In this document: piece after piece, positions 1 through 5,178 of the stretch | Position numbering within the stretch: the stretch's first letter is position 1 | How the letters are laid out: every line of letters starts with the position of its first letter | Assembly: GCA_023700825.1 (NCBI GenBank) | Contig: JAMPYE010000356.1 | Location: forward strand, 1 to 5,178 | DNA: 5,178 bases | Source of the DNA: Thermoanaerobaculia bacterium | Lineage (GTDB): Bacteria > Acidobacteriota > Thermoanaerobaculia > Gp7-AA8 | Direction: 5' to 3' | Translations under genes and position numbers: made by a program | The notes under the pieces: generated by a model | Told to the model about the DNA's origin: nothing | Database searches by the model: none | What the model saw: only the letters and a program-made list of their open reading frames with translations

Positions 1-262
1 CGACGGCGAGAGTGATCTTCGGCAGGTGCTTCGGCTCGAGGATCTCGACCCCGCAGGCGGCCGCCTGCTTCTCGGTCTCGACCGAAGTGCAGAGCGCGCG
101 GATCGCTTTGAGCTCGCCCGATGCGATCTTCTCGCCGAGCAGGCGGACGAACTCGCGCGCGGTCGAGCCGGTCCCGAGGCCGAGCGTCATGCCCGATCCG
201 ACTTCCTTGAGCGCTTCCGCCGCTGCGTCGATCTTCATCTGAAGCTGTGCGTCAATTCCCAC
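1..262 (-). CDS. rpiA: Ribose-5-phosphate isomerase A, N-terminal part (partial, 3' end beyond left edge)
   Basis: Interconverts ribose 5-phosphate and ribulose 5-phosphate in the non-oxidative pentose phosphate pathway; cytoplasmic. The visible 87 codons give the RpiA N-terminus: an A-rich first helix (AAAEALKEVGSGM), the phosphate-binding signature GLGTGSTAREFV, then ALCTSVETEKQAAACGVEIL, matching the family's TS-x-x-T-E loop, and finally PKITLAV just before the position where the DGADE motif is expected, off the window. I place the start at GTG 262-260 because AAGGAG lies six bases upstream; this gives an 11-base overlap with the ggt stop and an N-terminus GIDAQLQ before the ATG. The alternative ATG at 238-236 has no clear Shine-Dalgarno and would begin right at the first helix. 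The family call is firm from the motifs although only about a third of the protein is present. It is probably co-transcribed with ggt. Confidence 0.88.
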   Translation of the reverse strand, partial: MGIDAQLQMKIDAAAEALKEVGSGMTLGLGTGSTAREFVRLLGEKIASGELKAIRALCTSVETEKQAAACGVEILEPKHLPKITLAV

Positions 263-1880
263 CTGTGGCTCCTTGTCCTCGCGGATCGGCCACCGCGACG
301 ATCTCCGACTTGCCGATCAGGATAGCGTTGACTTCGCCGATCGACTCGCGGAATTCGACTCCGTGGCCGAGTTTGCGAAGCGCCTCGAGCGTCTCGTCCG
401 TCCAGCGCCCCTTTTCGCAGGCGAGCTGGTCGGTCAGGTCGGTCTGGAAGATTCGCGGAGCCGCGATGGCGTCGGCCAGAGGCTGTTTGAGGGTCGTGTG
501 GCGGAACAGGATCGCAAGGAGGACTTGCGGAATCGCATCCCCCCCGGCGGCTCCGATGACCAGGCGCGGGAGGCCGTCGAAGAAGAGGATGCAGGGCGAT
601 GCCGGCGATGCCGGGCGCTTCTTCGGCTCCGCGGCGTTCGGAGGAAGAGGCGGCGTGGTCTCGCCTTCCACCAGGTCGACTTTCGCGCGGAAGTCGTTCA
701 TCGCCCCGTTGAGCAGGATTCCCGTGTCGCCCGCGACCCAGCCGGATCCGAACTCGCCACTCAGCGAGACCGTCATCGACGCCGCGTTTCCCTTCGCGTC
801 GACGACTGCGACGTGCGAGGTGTGCAGCGAACCGGACAGTGGCAGGTTGCGGCTCGGGGTGGCGCGCGCTGGGTCGATCGACTCGCGCCAGAAGCGCAGC
901 CGCCCGGGCGAGAGCATCTGGTCGAAGGCGATGCGAGAGTAGGCGGGATCGCCGACGTGGCGCCGCGCGTCGAACATCGCGCGCCGGCCCGCCTCGGTCA
1001 CGAGGTGGACGAAGCGCGCGCTCTCCGGCCCGCCTTGCCCGAGGTCGAGCCCGTTCATGATCGCCAGGGTCGAGGCGAGCGTGACGCCTCCGGTCGACGG
1101 AGGTGAGGCCGTGACCAGAGTGTAGGCGCCGGCCTGCACGCTCAGCGGTGCGCGGATCTCGGCCGCGTATTCACGGAAGTCCCGCAGCGCGAGCGTGCCG
1201 GCCGACTTCGCGCTCGCGGAGGAGATTCGGACCGCGAGCGATCCGTCGCGAAGTACGTCGGCGCCCCTGGCGATCTTCGCGAGTGACGACCCGAGATCTT
1301 TCTGCACCAGGCGCTCTCCCGCGACCGGAGGCTTGCCTCCCGGAGCGAAGATCGCGGCCGCGTCGGTGTCGAAGTGTTCCGCGGCGTAGGCCTTCGCGAT
1401 CGACTCCGCGAACGGATCGTCGACGGGGAACCCGGTCTCGGCGAATCGAGACGCGGGAAGCACGAGGTCCTTCCACGGTTTCGACCCGAAGCGCTTGTGC
1501 GCGAGCGCGAGGCCGGGAACGAACCCGGGAGTCGCCGACGCGCTGACTCCGGTGAGAGGCCCGTCCTTCGAAGTCGTGGCCAGCTTCGCGGGTGCGGCCT
1601 CGCGGAAGTCGACCATCCAGGTCGAGTTGCTCTCACGATCGTAATAGACGAGGAAGCCGCCACCGCCCACTCCCGCGGCATCCGGGCGCGCGACGGCGAG
1701 CACGAACGCGGCGGCGATGGCGGCGTCCGCGGCGTTGCCACCGTCGCGCAGCACGGTGAGCGCGGCGGACGTGGAGAAGCGCGAGCTCGTCGCGACCGCG
1801 GCGTTCTTCGTCGTGCTCGTGCCGCCTCCGAGAAGCGGCGCCGCGACGAGAAGGCCGGCAAGTGTGAGCGCGAGCCGCAT
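252..1880 (-). CDS. Gamma-glutamyltranspeptidase-family Ntn hydrolase, probably exported; divergent substrate pocket
   Basis: The 542 residues fit the GGT length. GGTs are autocleaved into large and small subunits and hydrolyse or transfer gamma-glutamyl groups, for example from glutathione. The N-terminus (residues 1-20, R2 then a hydrophobic run, no lipobox) looks like a Sec signal, so the protein is probably extracytoplasmic. Seen: RDGGNAADAAIAAAF at 45-59, GVGGGGFLVYYD at 70-81, DFRE with R93 (the E. coli R114 equivalent), and the processing site H353/T354 in HTSHVAVVDAKGN, where T354 would be the nucleophile. Downstream are FGSG at 377-380, GILLNGAMNDF at 387-397 with D396 (D433 in E. 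coli), KKRPASPASP at 420-429 and the oxyanion glycines G446-G447. By hand alignment to E. coli GGT, T409 is S372, N411 is S374, Q430 is A393 and S463 is P426, so gamma-glutamyl binding may be altered; an acylase or other amidase role is possible. Start chosen at the ATG at 1880, overlapping the coaX stop; the same frame is open upstream to 2849 but that part is antisense-frame noise over coaX. Only two cysteines, C430 and C488. Confidence 0.9.
   Translation of the reverse strand: MRLALTLAGLLVAAPLLGGGTSTTKNAAVATSSRFSTSAALTVLRDGGNAADAAIAAAFVLAVARPDAAGVGGGGFLVYYDRESNSTWMVDFREAAPAKLATTSKDGPLTGVSASATPGFVPGLALAHKRFGSKPWKDLVLPASRFAETGFPVDDPFAESIAKAYAAEHFDTDAAAIFAPGGKPPVAGERLVQKDLGSSLAKIARGADVLRDGSLAVRISSASAKSAGTLALRDFREYAAEIRAPLSVQAGAYTLVTASPPSTGGVTLASTLAIMNGLDLGQGGPESARFVHLVTEAGRRAMFDARRHVGDPAYSRIAFDQMLSPGRLRFWRESIDPARATPSRNLPLSGSLHTSHVAVVDAKGNAASMTVSLSGEFGSGWVAGDTGILLNGAMNDFRAKVDLVEGETTPPLPPNAAEPKKRPASPASPCILFFDGLPRLVIGAAGGDAIPQVLLAILFRHTTLKQPLADAIAAPRIFQTDLTDQLACEKGRWTDETLEALRKLGHGVEFRESIGEVNAILIGKSEIVAVADPRGQGATGGN
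269..274 (-). promoter_or_regulatory. Ribosome binding site for rpiA
   Basis: AAGGAG on the minus strand, inside the last codons of the GGT-family gene, with a six-base spacer (CCACAG) before GTG at 262. This is the strongest Shine-Dalgarno seen at any start in the window and is what decides the GTG start over the ATG 24 bases downstream. Confidence 0.65.
596..613. repeat. 9-bp tandem duplication inside the GGT-family gene
   Basis: GCGATGCCG occurs twice in direct succession (596-604 and 605-613). On the coding strand it makes the PASPASP stretch at residues 423-429 of the GGT-family protein, where E. coli GGT has PLSSMSP. The protein length around it is unchanged relative to E. coli, so it may be convergent codon use and not a recent slip. 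Confidence 0.6.
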
Positions 1881-2665
1881 CAGCCGCGCCGGCCCCGGCC
1901 CTTCGTGTTGCGCTCGTAGATGAGCTTCAGCCCCGTGAGCGTGAGCTCGAGATCGACCACGTCGATCGACTTCGTCTCCGCGTGGATGAGGGGAGCCAGG
2001 TTGCCCGTCGCGACGACACGCGCCACCGCGGGCTCCTCCGCGCGAATTCGCTGGATGATCCCCTCGACGAGCCCGACGTAGCCCCAGTAGAGGCCCGACT
2101 GCATGCTCGCGACCGTGTTCGTGCCGACCACGTGCGAAGGTTTGCGAATTTCGACGCGCGGCAGCCGCGCGGCGCGGGTGTAGAGCGCCTCGGCGGAGAT
2201 CGTCAGTCCGGGAGCGATCACGCCGCCCCGATACTCGCACTTCGCCGTGACGAGGTCGAACGTCGTCGCCGTGCCGAAGTCGACGACGATCATCGTCCCT
2301 CCGTAGATGTGGCTCGCCGCGACAGCGTTGACGATCCGGTCCGCTCCGACTTCGAGCGGGTTCTCCGTCTTGATCGACAGGCCGGTCTTGATCCCGGCCT
2401 CGACGAAGACCGGATCGACGGAAAAGCAACTCTGCACCATCGATCGGATCGTGTAGTGGAGCGGAGGCACGACCGAGGAGACGATCGCTCCCCGAACGGT
2501 GCGCCGAAGCTCCTCGCCGAGCATTTGCGTCGCGAGGATGCCGTACTCGTCGGCGGTCCGGTCGCGCGAGGTGGCGAGGTGCCACGAATTCAGCAGCCGG
2601 TCGCCTTCGAACACGCCGAGGACGATGTTCGAGTTGCCGACGTCGATGACGAGCAGGGTGTCCAT
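1880..2665 (-). CDS. coaX: Type III pantothenate kinase
   Basis: Phosphorylates pantothenate to 4'-phosphopantothenate, the first step of coenzyme A synthesis; cytoplasmic, of the ASKHA (acetate and sugar kinase/Hsc70/actin) fold. At 261 residues it has the usual family length. Motifs seen in order: DVGNSN at 8-13 (first phosphate-binding loop), NPLEVGADRIVNAVAA at 102-117 with the expected catalytic base D109 and R110, VVDFGTATTFD at 127-137 (second phosphate loop, with D129 expected to take part in monovalent-cation binding), GGVIAPGL at 147-154, and ATGNLA at 219-224, where most relatives have TGG. The family is known to need K+ or NH4+ and to resist CoA feedback; this is family knowledge, not read here. 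The ATG at 2665 fits the family N-terminus exactly. An ORF in another frame reads through this gene from inside the upstream repeat and is not real. No clear Shine-Dalgarno precedes the start; a TAGAAT hexamer lies 12 bases upstream. The stop TGA overlaps the next start as TGATG. Confidence 0.97.
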   Translation of the reverse strand: MDTLLVIDVGNSNIVLGVFEGDRLLNSWHLATSRDRTADEYGILATQMLGEELRRTVRGAIVSSVVPPLHYTIRSMVQSCFSVDPVFVEAGIKTGLSIKTENPLEVGADRIVNAVAASHIYGGTMIVVDFGTATTFDLVTAKCEYRGGVIAPGLTISAEALYTRAARLPRVEIRKPSHVVGTNTVASMQSGLYWGYVGLVEGIIQRIRAEEPAVARVVATGNLAPLIHAETKSIDVVDLELTLTGLKLIYERNTKGRGRRG

Positions 2666-2677
2666 GGCGGAGTCTCG

Positions 2678-2683
2678 ATTCTA
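2678..2683 (-). promoter_or_regulatory. Possible -10 element upstream of coaX
   Basis: TAGAAT on the minus strand matches the TATAAT consensus at five of six positions and ends 12 bases before the coaX ATG. Nothing resembling TTGACA is present 16-18 bases upstream, where the sequence is very GC-rich. If used, the transcript would begin only about five bases before the ATG, making coaX nearly leaderless, which would fit the missing Shine-Dalgarno. A chance match is quite possible. Confidence 0.25.
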
Positions 2684-2734
2684 TCGCAGGGAGGGGGACG
2701 CGCGGCTGCGATGGGGCGGGCAGTGGTTTGTGTG

Positions 2735-2756
2735 GCGCAGGCACTCCTGCCTGCGC
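2735..2756. repeat. Left hairpin module of the composite repeat
   Basis: Perfect 9-bp stem, GCGCAGGCA at 2735-2743 with TGCCTGCGC at 2748-2756, closed by the four-base loop CTCC. It directly abuts the next hairpin, without a spacer. Confidence 0.85.
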
Positions 2757-2779
2757 GTCGCCCCGCACCGCGGGGCGAC
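2757..2779. repeat. Central GC-rich hairpin of the composite repeat
   Basis: Perfect 10-bp stem, GTCGCCCCGC at 2757-2766 with GCGGGGCGAC at 2770-2779, closed by a three-base loop (ACC). Its sequence is unrelated to the two flanking modules. Confidence 0.85.
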
Positions 2780-2824
2780 CATCGTCGCCAACGGTCTCGC
2801 AACCGCTGCAGCGCTTCGCGCCGT

Positions 2825-2846
2825 GCGCAGACAAGAGTGTCTGCGC
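2825..2846. repeat. Right hairpin module of the composite repeat (inverted copy of the left)
   Basis: Perfect 9-bp stem, GCGCAGACA at 2825-2833 with TGTCTGCGC at 2838-2846, loop AGAG. Read on the minus strand it repeats the left module, with one G-C stem pair replaced by A-T (both sides changed) and one loop change. It begins 15 bases after the birA stop codon in the direction of transcription. Confidence 0.85.
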
Positions 2847-2861
2847 CACTTGGAACCCGCC

Positions 2862-3632
2862 TTACGCCGCCGGGATGATGTCGCCTGCCGCGACGAGGAT
2901 CGTCTCGTCGCCGCTGCGGATCAGCGCGCGGCCGAGGTCGTCGATCCCCTGCCAGCTCCCCTCGACGACCCTCGCGCCAATGTGGCAGCTGACGCGATCG
3001 CCGGTCTTGTGCGACGTCAGCTCGCGCCAGCGATCGACGACCTCGACGACCGAGGGGTGTCGCGCGATCTCGCGGTCGACCGCTTCGATGAAGGCGATCG
3101 TCGCGGAGCGCAGGTCGATCGCGTCGCGCTTCGACTCCCTGGCGATCGAGGTGGCGTTCTCCGGTGCGCCGAGGCTCGGGAAGACGTTGATGCCGACGCC
3201 GATCAGGGCGAACGAGCCCTTCTCCTGGCTTCGCGCCTCGATCAGGATGCCCGCAATCTTTTTCCCGCCGACGAGGATGTCGTTAGGCCACTTGATCCGC
3301 GCGTCGACCGCGTAGGTCTCGCGCAGGAACGTGGCCACCATGCAGGCGACGCGCAGCGGCAGCACGTTGAGCTCTTCGGCGGGAAGCGCGTGGAGCGCCG
3401 TCGCGTAGATCCCCTTGCCGGCGGGTGAGTGCCACGTGCGGTCACCGCGCCCGCGTCCCTCGCGCTGCTCGTCGGCGACCAGGATCGCTTCGGGGATCCG
3501 GATGTCGTTCTCGGAGCACTCGGCGACGACACGGCGCGCGAGCATGTTCGTCGACGTCGCGCACGGCATGTGCGCGACCGACTCGATGGTCGTCAGGCGC
3601 GCCGCCAGCTCGCGTACGTCGATCGGTTCCAT
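2862..3632 (-). CDS. birA: Biotin--[acetyl-CoA-carboxylase] ligase, HTH-less (group I)
   Basis: Activates biotin to biotinyl-5'-AMP and transfers it to the lysine of biotin carrier domains, such as the AccB subunit of acetyl-CoA carboxylase; cytoplasmic. The 256 residues contain the catalytic domain, with the adenylate loop GRGRGDRTW at 59-67, RIKWPNDIL at 112-120 holding the catalytic-site lysine K114, GGKKIAGILIE at 122-132 and GVGINV at 145-150. A small SH3-like C-terminal domain follows from about 206. Bifunctional BirA proteins such as E. coli's are about 320 residues with an N-terminal winged helix; here only about 20 residues precede the catalytic domain, so this is a monofunctional ligase that should not itself repress biotin genes. 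The ATG at 3632 shares its A with the valS stop, and no strong Shine-Dalgarno is seen, which fits translational coupling. The next gene is coaX; birA-coaX neighbours, and even fusions in Neisseria, are known. Stop is TAA at 2864-2862. Confidence 0.95.
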   Translation of the reverse strand: MEPIDVRELAARLTTIESVAHMPCATSTNMLARRVVAECSENDIRIPEAILVADEQREGRGRGDRTWHSPAGKGIYATALHALPAEELNVLPLRVACMVATFLRETYAVDARIKWPNDILVGGKKIAGILIEARSQEKGSFALIGVGINVFPSLGAPENATSIARESKRDAIDLRSATIAFIEAVDREIARHPSVVEVVDRWRELTSHKTGDRVSCHIGARVVEGSWQGIDDLGRALIRSGDETILVAAGDIIPAA

Positions 3633-5178
3633 CAGTCGTTCTTTCCCGCCGGCGCGACGTTCTGCCGGAGCGTCGCGAGCCGGTCGATGATCTCCTGCCG
3701 GCGAGCCTTCGATCCCTCGATGACCTGCGGCGGCGCTTTCTCGACGAACTGCGGATTCGACAGCCGTGCGTCGGCCCCGGCGAGCTCCTTCTCGAGCGCC
3801 TCGATCTCCTTCGCGATCTTCGCCAGCGCGTCGGCCGAGATCTCGACTTCCGGAAGCTCGAGCGCGAATTCGACGCCGCCGACGACGTCGCGATGTGCCG
3901 ATTCCGGCGCCGTGCCGTCGAAACGGACCTCGGAGAGTTTCGCGAGATCGCGAAGCAGGTACGCGCTCGCCTCGAGCGTCGCGCGGTCCGCGCGGTCAGC
4001 CTTCACGTGAAGGCGGAGCGGCTCTTTGCCCGGGATGCCGCGGCTCGCGCGGAGGTTGCGCACCGTCGTGATGATCCCCTGCACGATGTCGATGACGCGC
4101 TCTGCCTCCGCGTCGTCGAGCGTCGGATCGTGCTTCGGATACGCGGCGATCATGATCGACGGCTCCGAGGGACCGAGCTTCTGCCAGATCTCCTCGGTGA
4201 TGAACGGCATGAAGGGATGGAGAAGCCGCAGCGAGCGGTCGAGCACGGTGAGGAGCACCGCTTTCGCGCGATGCTGCTCCTCCGGCGTTCCCTCGCGCCC
4301 GAAGAGGACCGGCTTCGACATCTCGATGTACCAGTCGCAGAGCTCCTTCCAGAAGAACTGGTAGATCGAGTTCGCCGCCTCGTCGAAGCGGAACGCCTCG
4401 AGCGAGCGGTTCACGTCGCGCGCCGCGGCGTTGCAGCGCGAGAGGATCCAGCGATCGACGATGCCGAGCTTCGCGTCGTCGATCGACGCGTGCGATTCGG
4501 CGAGCGTCGACTCGACGTTCATCATCGCGAAGCGCGCCGCGTTCCAGGTCTTCGTCGCGAACGCCGCGTAGCCCTGCATGCGGCTCTTCGCGAGCGGGAT
4601 GTCGCGCCCCGACGAGCTGATCGCGAGCGTGAAGCGCACCGCGTCGGCCCCGAACTCGTCGGCTACCTCGAGCGGGTCGATCACGTTCCCCTTCGTCTTC
4701 GACATCTTCTGCCCGTGCTCGTCGCGCACGAGGCCGTTGAGGAAGACCTGCGAAAAGGGGATCTCGCCGGTGAAGCGAAGGCCCGCCATGATCATCCTCG
4801 CCACCCAGAAGAAGAGGATGTCGAAGCCGGTGATCATCGTCGTCGTCGGGTAGAACGCCCGCAGGTCGTCGGTCTGGTCGGGCCAGCCCATCGTCGAGAA
4901 GGGCCAGAGCGCCGAGGAGAACCAGGTGTCGAGGACGTCGGTTTCCTGCGTGATCTCCGTCGAGCCGCACTTCGTGCAGGTGGTGGGGTCCTCGACAGCG
5001 ACCATCACGTGCGCGCAGCTGCTGCAGGTGAAGGCCGGGATGCGGTGGCCCCACCAGAGCTGGCGTGAGATGCACCAGTCGTGAATGTTCTCCATCCAGT
5101 TGAAGTAGGTGGAGTCCCACGTCGACGGCGTGATCGTGATACGGCCGTCGCGCACCGCTTCGATCGCGGGTTTCGCGA
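3632..5178 (-). CDS. valS: Valyl-tRNA synthetase, C-terminal part (partial, 5' end beyond right edge)
   Basis: Cytoplasmic class I synthetase that charges tRNA(Val) with valine. About 514 residues are visible, a little over half of a usual ValRS of roughly 880; the HIGH motif and most of the N-terminal half lie off the window. Seen, numbering from the GTG codon at 5155: WCISRQLWWGHRIPAF at 27-42, a pair of CxxC motifs (C44/C47 and C60/C63) that probably bind zinc as in some bacterial ValRS, DTWFSSALWPFSTMGWP at 76-92, and the ATP-binding loop KMSKT at 150-154 followed by KGNVIDPL. The anticodon-binding helical domain covers about 230-380, and a charged coiled coil of the ValRS type closes the protein at about 440-505. 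The frame stays open through 5155 to the edge (AKPAIEAVRDGR), so that GTG is internal, not a start. The stop TGA overlaps the birA start by one base (TGATG). KMSKT instead of KMSKS is a mild, tolerated variant. Identity is near certain. Confidence 0.97.
   Translation of the reverse strand, partial: AKPAIEAVRDGRITITPSTWDSTYFNWMENIHDWCISRQLWWGHRIPAFTCSSCAHVMVAVEDPTTCTKCGSTEITQETDVLDTWFSSALWPFSTMGWPDQTDDLRAFYPTTTMITGFDILFFWVARMIMAGLRFTGEIPFSQVFLNGLVRDEHGQKMSKTKGNVIDPLEVADEFGADAVRFTLAISSSGRDIPLAKSRMQGYAAFATKTWNAARFAMMNVESTLAESHASIDDAKLGIVDRWILSRCNAAARDVNRSLEAFRFDEAANSIYQFFWKELCDWYIEMSKPVLFGREGTPEEQHRAKAVLLTVLDRSLRLLHPFMPFITEEIWQKLGPSEPSIMIAAYPKHDPTLDDAEAERVIDIVQGIITTVRNLRASRGIPGKEPLRLHVKADRADRATLEASAYLLRDLAKLSEVRFDGTAPESAHRDVVGGVEFALELPEVEISADALAKIAKEIEALEKELAGADARLSNPQFVEKAPPQVIEGSKARRQEIIDRLATLRQNVAPAGKND

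Larger units (their letters stand above)
2732..2849. repeat. Composite palindromic repeat (REP/REPIN-like) between birA and coaX
   Basis: A structured element of about 118 bases occupies most of the 196-base gap. Its two ends are 25-base modules in inverted orientation (2732-2756, and 2849-2825 read on the minus strand) that match at 22 of 25 positions. Each module folds into its own 9-bp hairpin, and the two ends could also pair with each other. A third hairpin lies at 2757-2779, and the middle (2780-2824) holds a 10-base perfect palindrome, CGCTGCAGCG, at 2804-2813. This architecture resembles REPINs, pairs of inverted REP sequences mobilised by RAYT transposases, but no transposase is present here and family membership is inferred from shape only. 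No run of T follows any hairpin on the minus strand, so it does not look like an intrinsic terminator. It carries no credible gene. Confidence 0.75.

Noticed and set aside
273..1106. 277-codon open frame on the plus strand opposite the GGT-family gene
   Set aside because: Shadow frame rich in Arg and Val, with no motif; the minus-strand frame carries clear GGT motifs along its whole length.
2757..2779. GC-rich hairpin as an intrinsic terminator for birA
   Set aside because: No run of T follows it on either strand, and it directly abuts another hairpin; it fits better as part of the repeat.
1881..2849. In-frame upstream extension of the GGT-family reading frame to a GTG inside the repeat (product beginning AQTLLSA)
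   Set aside because: This stretch reads coaX in the wrong frame and the repeat hairpin; it is arginine- and proline-rich with no family similarity. The GGT N-terminal signal begins naturally at the ATG at 1880.
2666..2861. Riboswitch or structured leader for coaX
   Set aside because: The hairpins are simple perfect palindromes arranged as inverted repeats, without a recognisable riboswitch core; the end modules look like a dispersed element.
1982..2878. 298-codon open frame on the plus strand across coaX and the repeat
   Set aside because: Antisense to coaX, with low-complexity Arg/Asp composition and no domain; it also runs through the hairpin repeat.
3810..3815. A defence, secretion or other novel gene system in the window
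   Set aside because: Every long reading frame with real protein character is a known housekeeping or enzyme family; nothing left over is long enough to hold another gene.
3425..5068. 547-codon open frame on the plus strand
   Set aside because: It lies antisense to valS and is extremely Arg/Glu/Val-rich, the usual shadow of a GC-rich gene with strong third-position bias; no motif is recognisable.

Overview
This GC-rich window of 5,178 bases holds five protein-coding genes, all on the minus strand, so transcription runs from right to left. In that order they are: the C-terminal part of valyl-tRNA synthetase (valS, running off the right edge), a biotin protein ligase without a DNA-binding domain (birA), a type III pantothenate kinase (coaX), a gamma-glutamyltranspeptidase-family Ntn hydrolase, and the N-terminal part of ribose-5-phosphate isomerase A (rpiA, running off the left edge). 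No rRNA, tRNA, CRISPR array, insertion sequence or phage gene is visible.

The layout is very compact. valS/birA and coaX/ggt are both joined by a TGATG stop-start overlap. The ggt stop lies inside the start of rpiA if rpiA begins at a GTG that has a good ribosome binding site. The only real gap is the 196 bases between birA and coaX (2666-2861). It is filled largely by a structured repeat: two near-identical hairpin modules in inverted orientation flank a third, perfect 10-bp hairpin. This element is the most unusual thing in the window. The two outer hairpins differ at one stem base pair by a compensatory change, which suggests the structure itself is maintained.

The genes supply core metabolism: aminoacylation of tRNA(Val), biotin attachment to carboxylases, the first step of coenzyme A synthesis from pantothenate, and the non-oxidative pentose phosphate pathway. 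The GGT-family protein is probably exported. It keeps the autoprocessing threonine but has lost several residues that hold the gamma-glutamyl substrate in the E. coli enzyme, so its substrate may differ.

The organism is a free-living type, GC-rich bacterium. The repeat sequence (reading GTGGCGCAGacactc) and the gene types recall Acidobacteriota or related environmental phyla, but this is an impression from memory and cannot be settled from the window. I found no previously undescribed multi-gene system. The region is ordinary housekeeping apart from the repeat and the divergent GGT.
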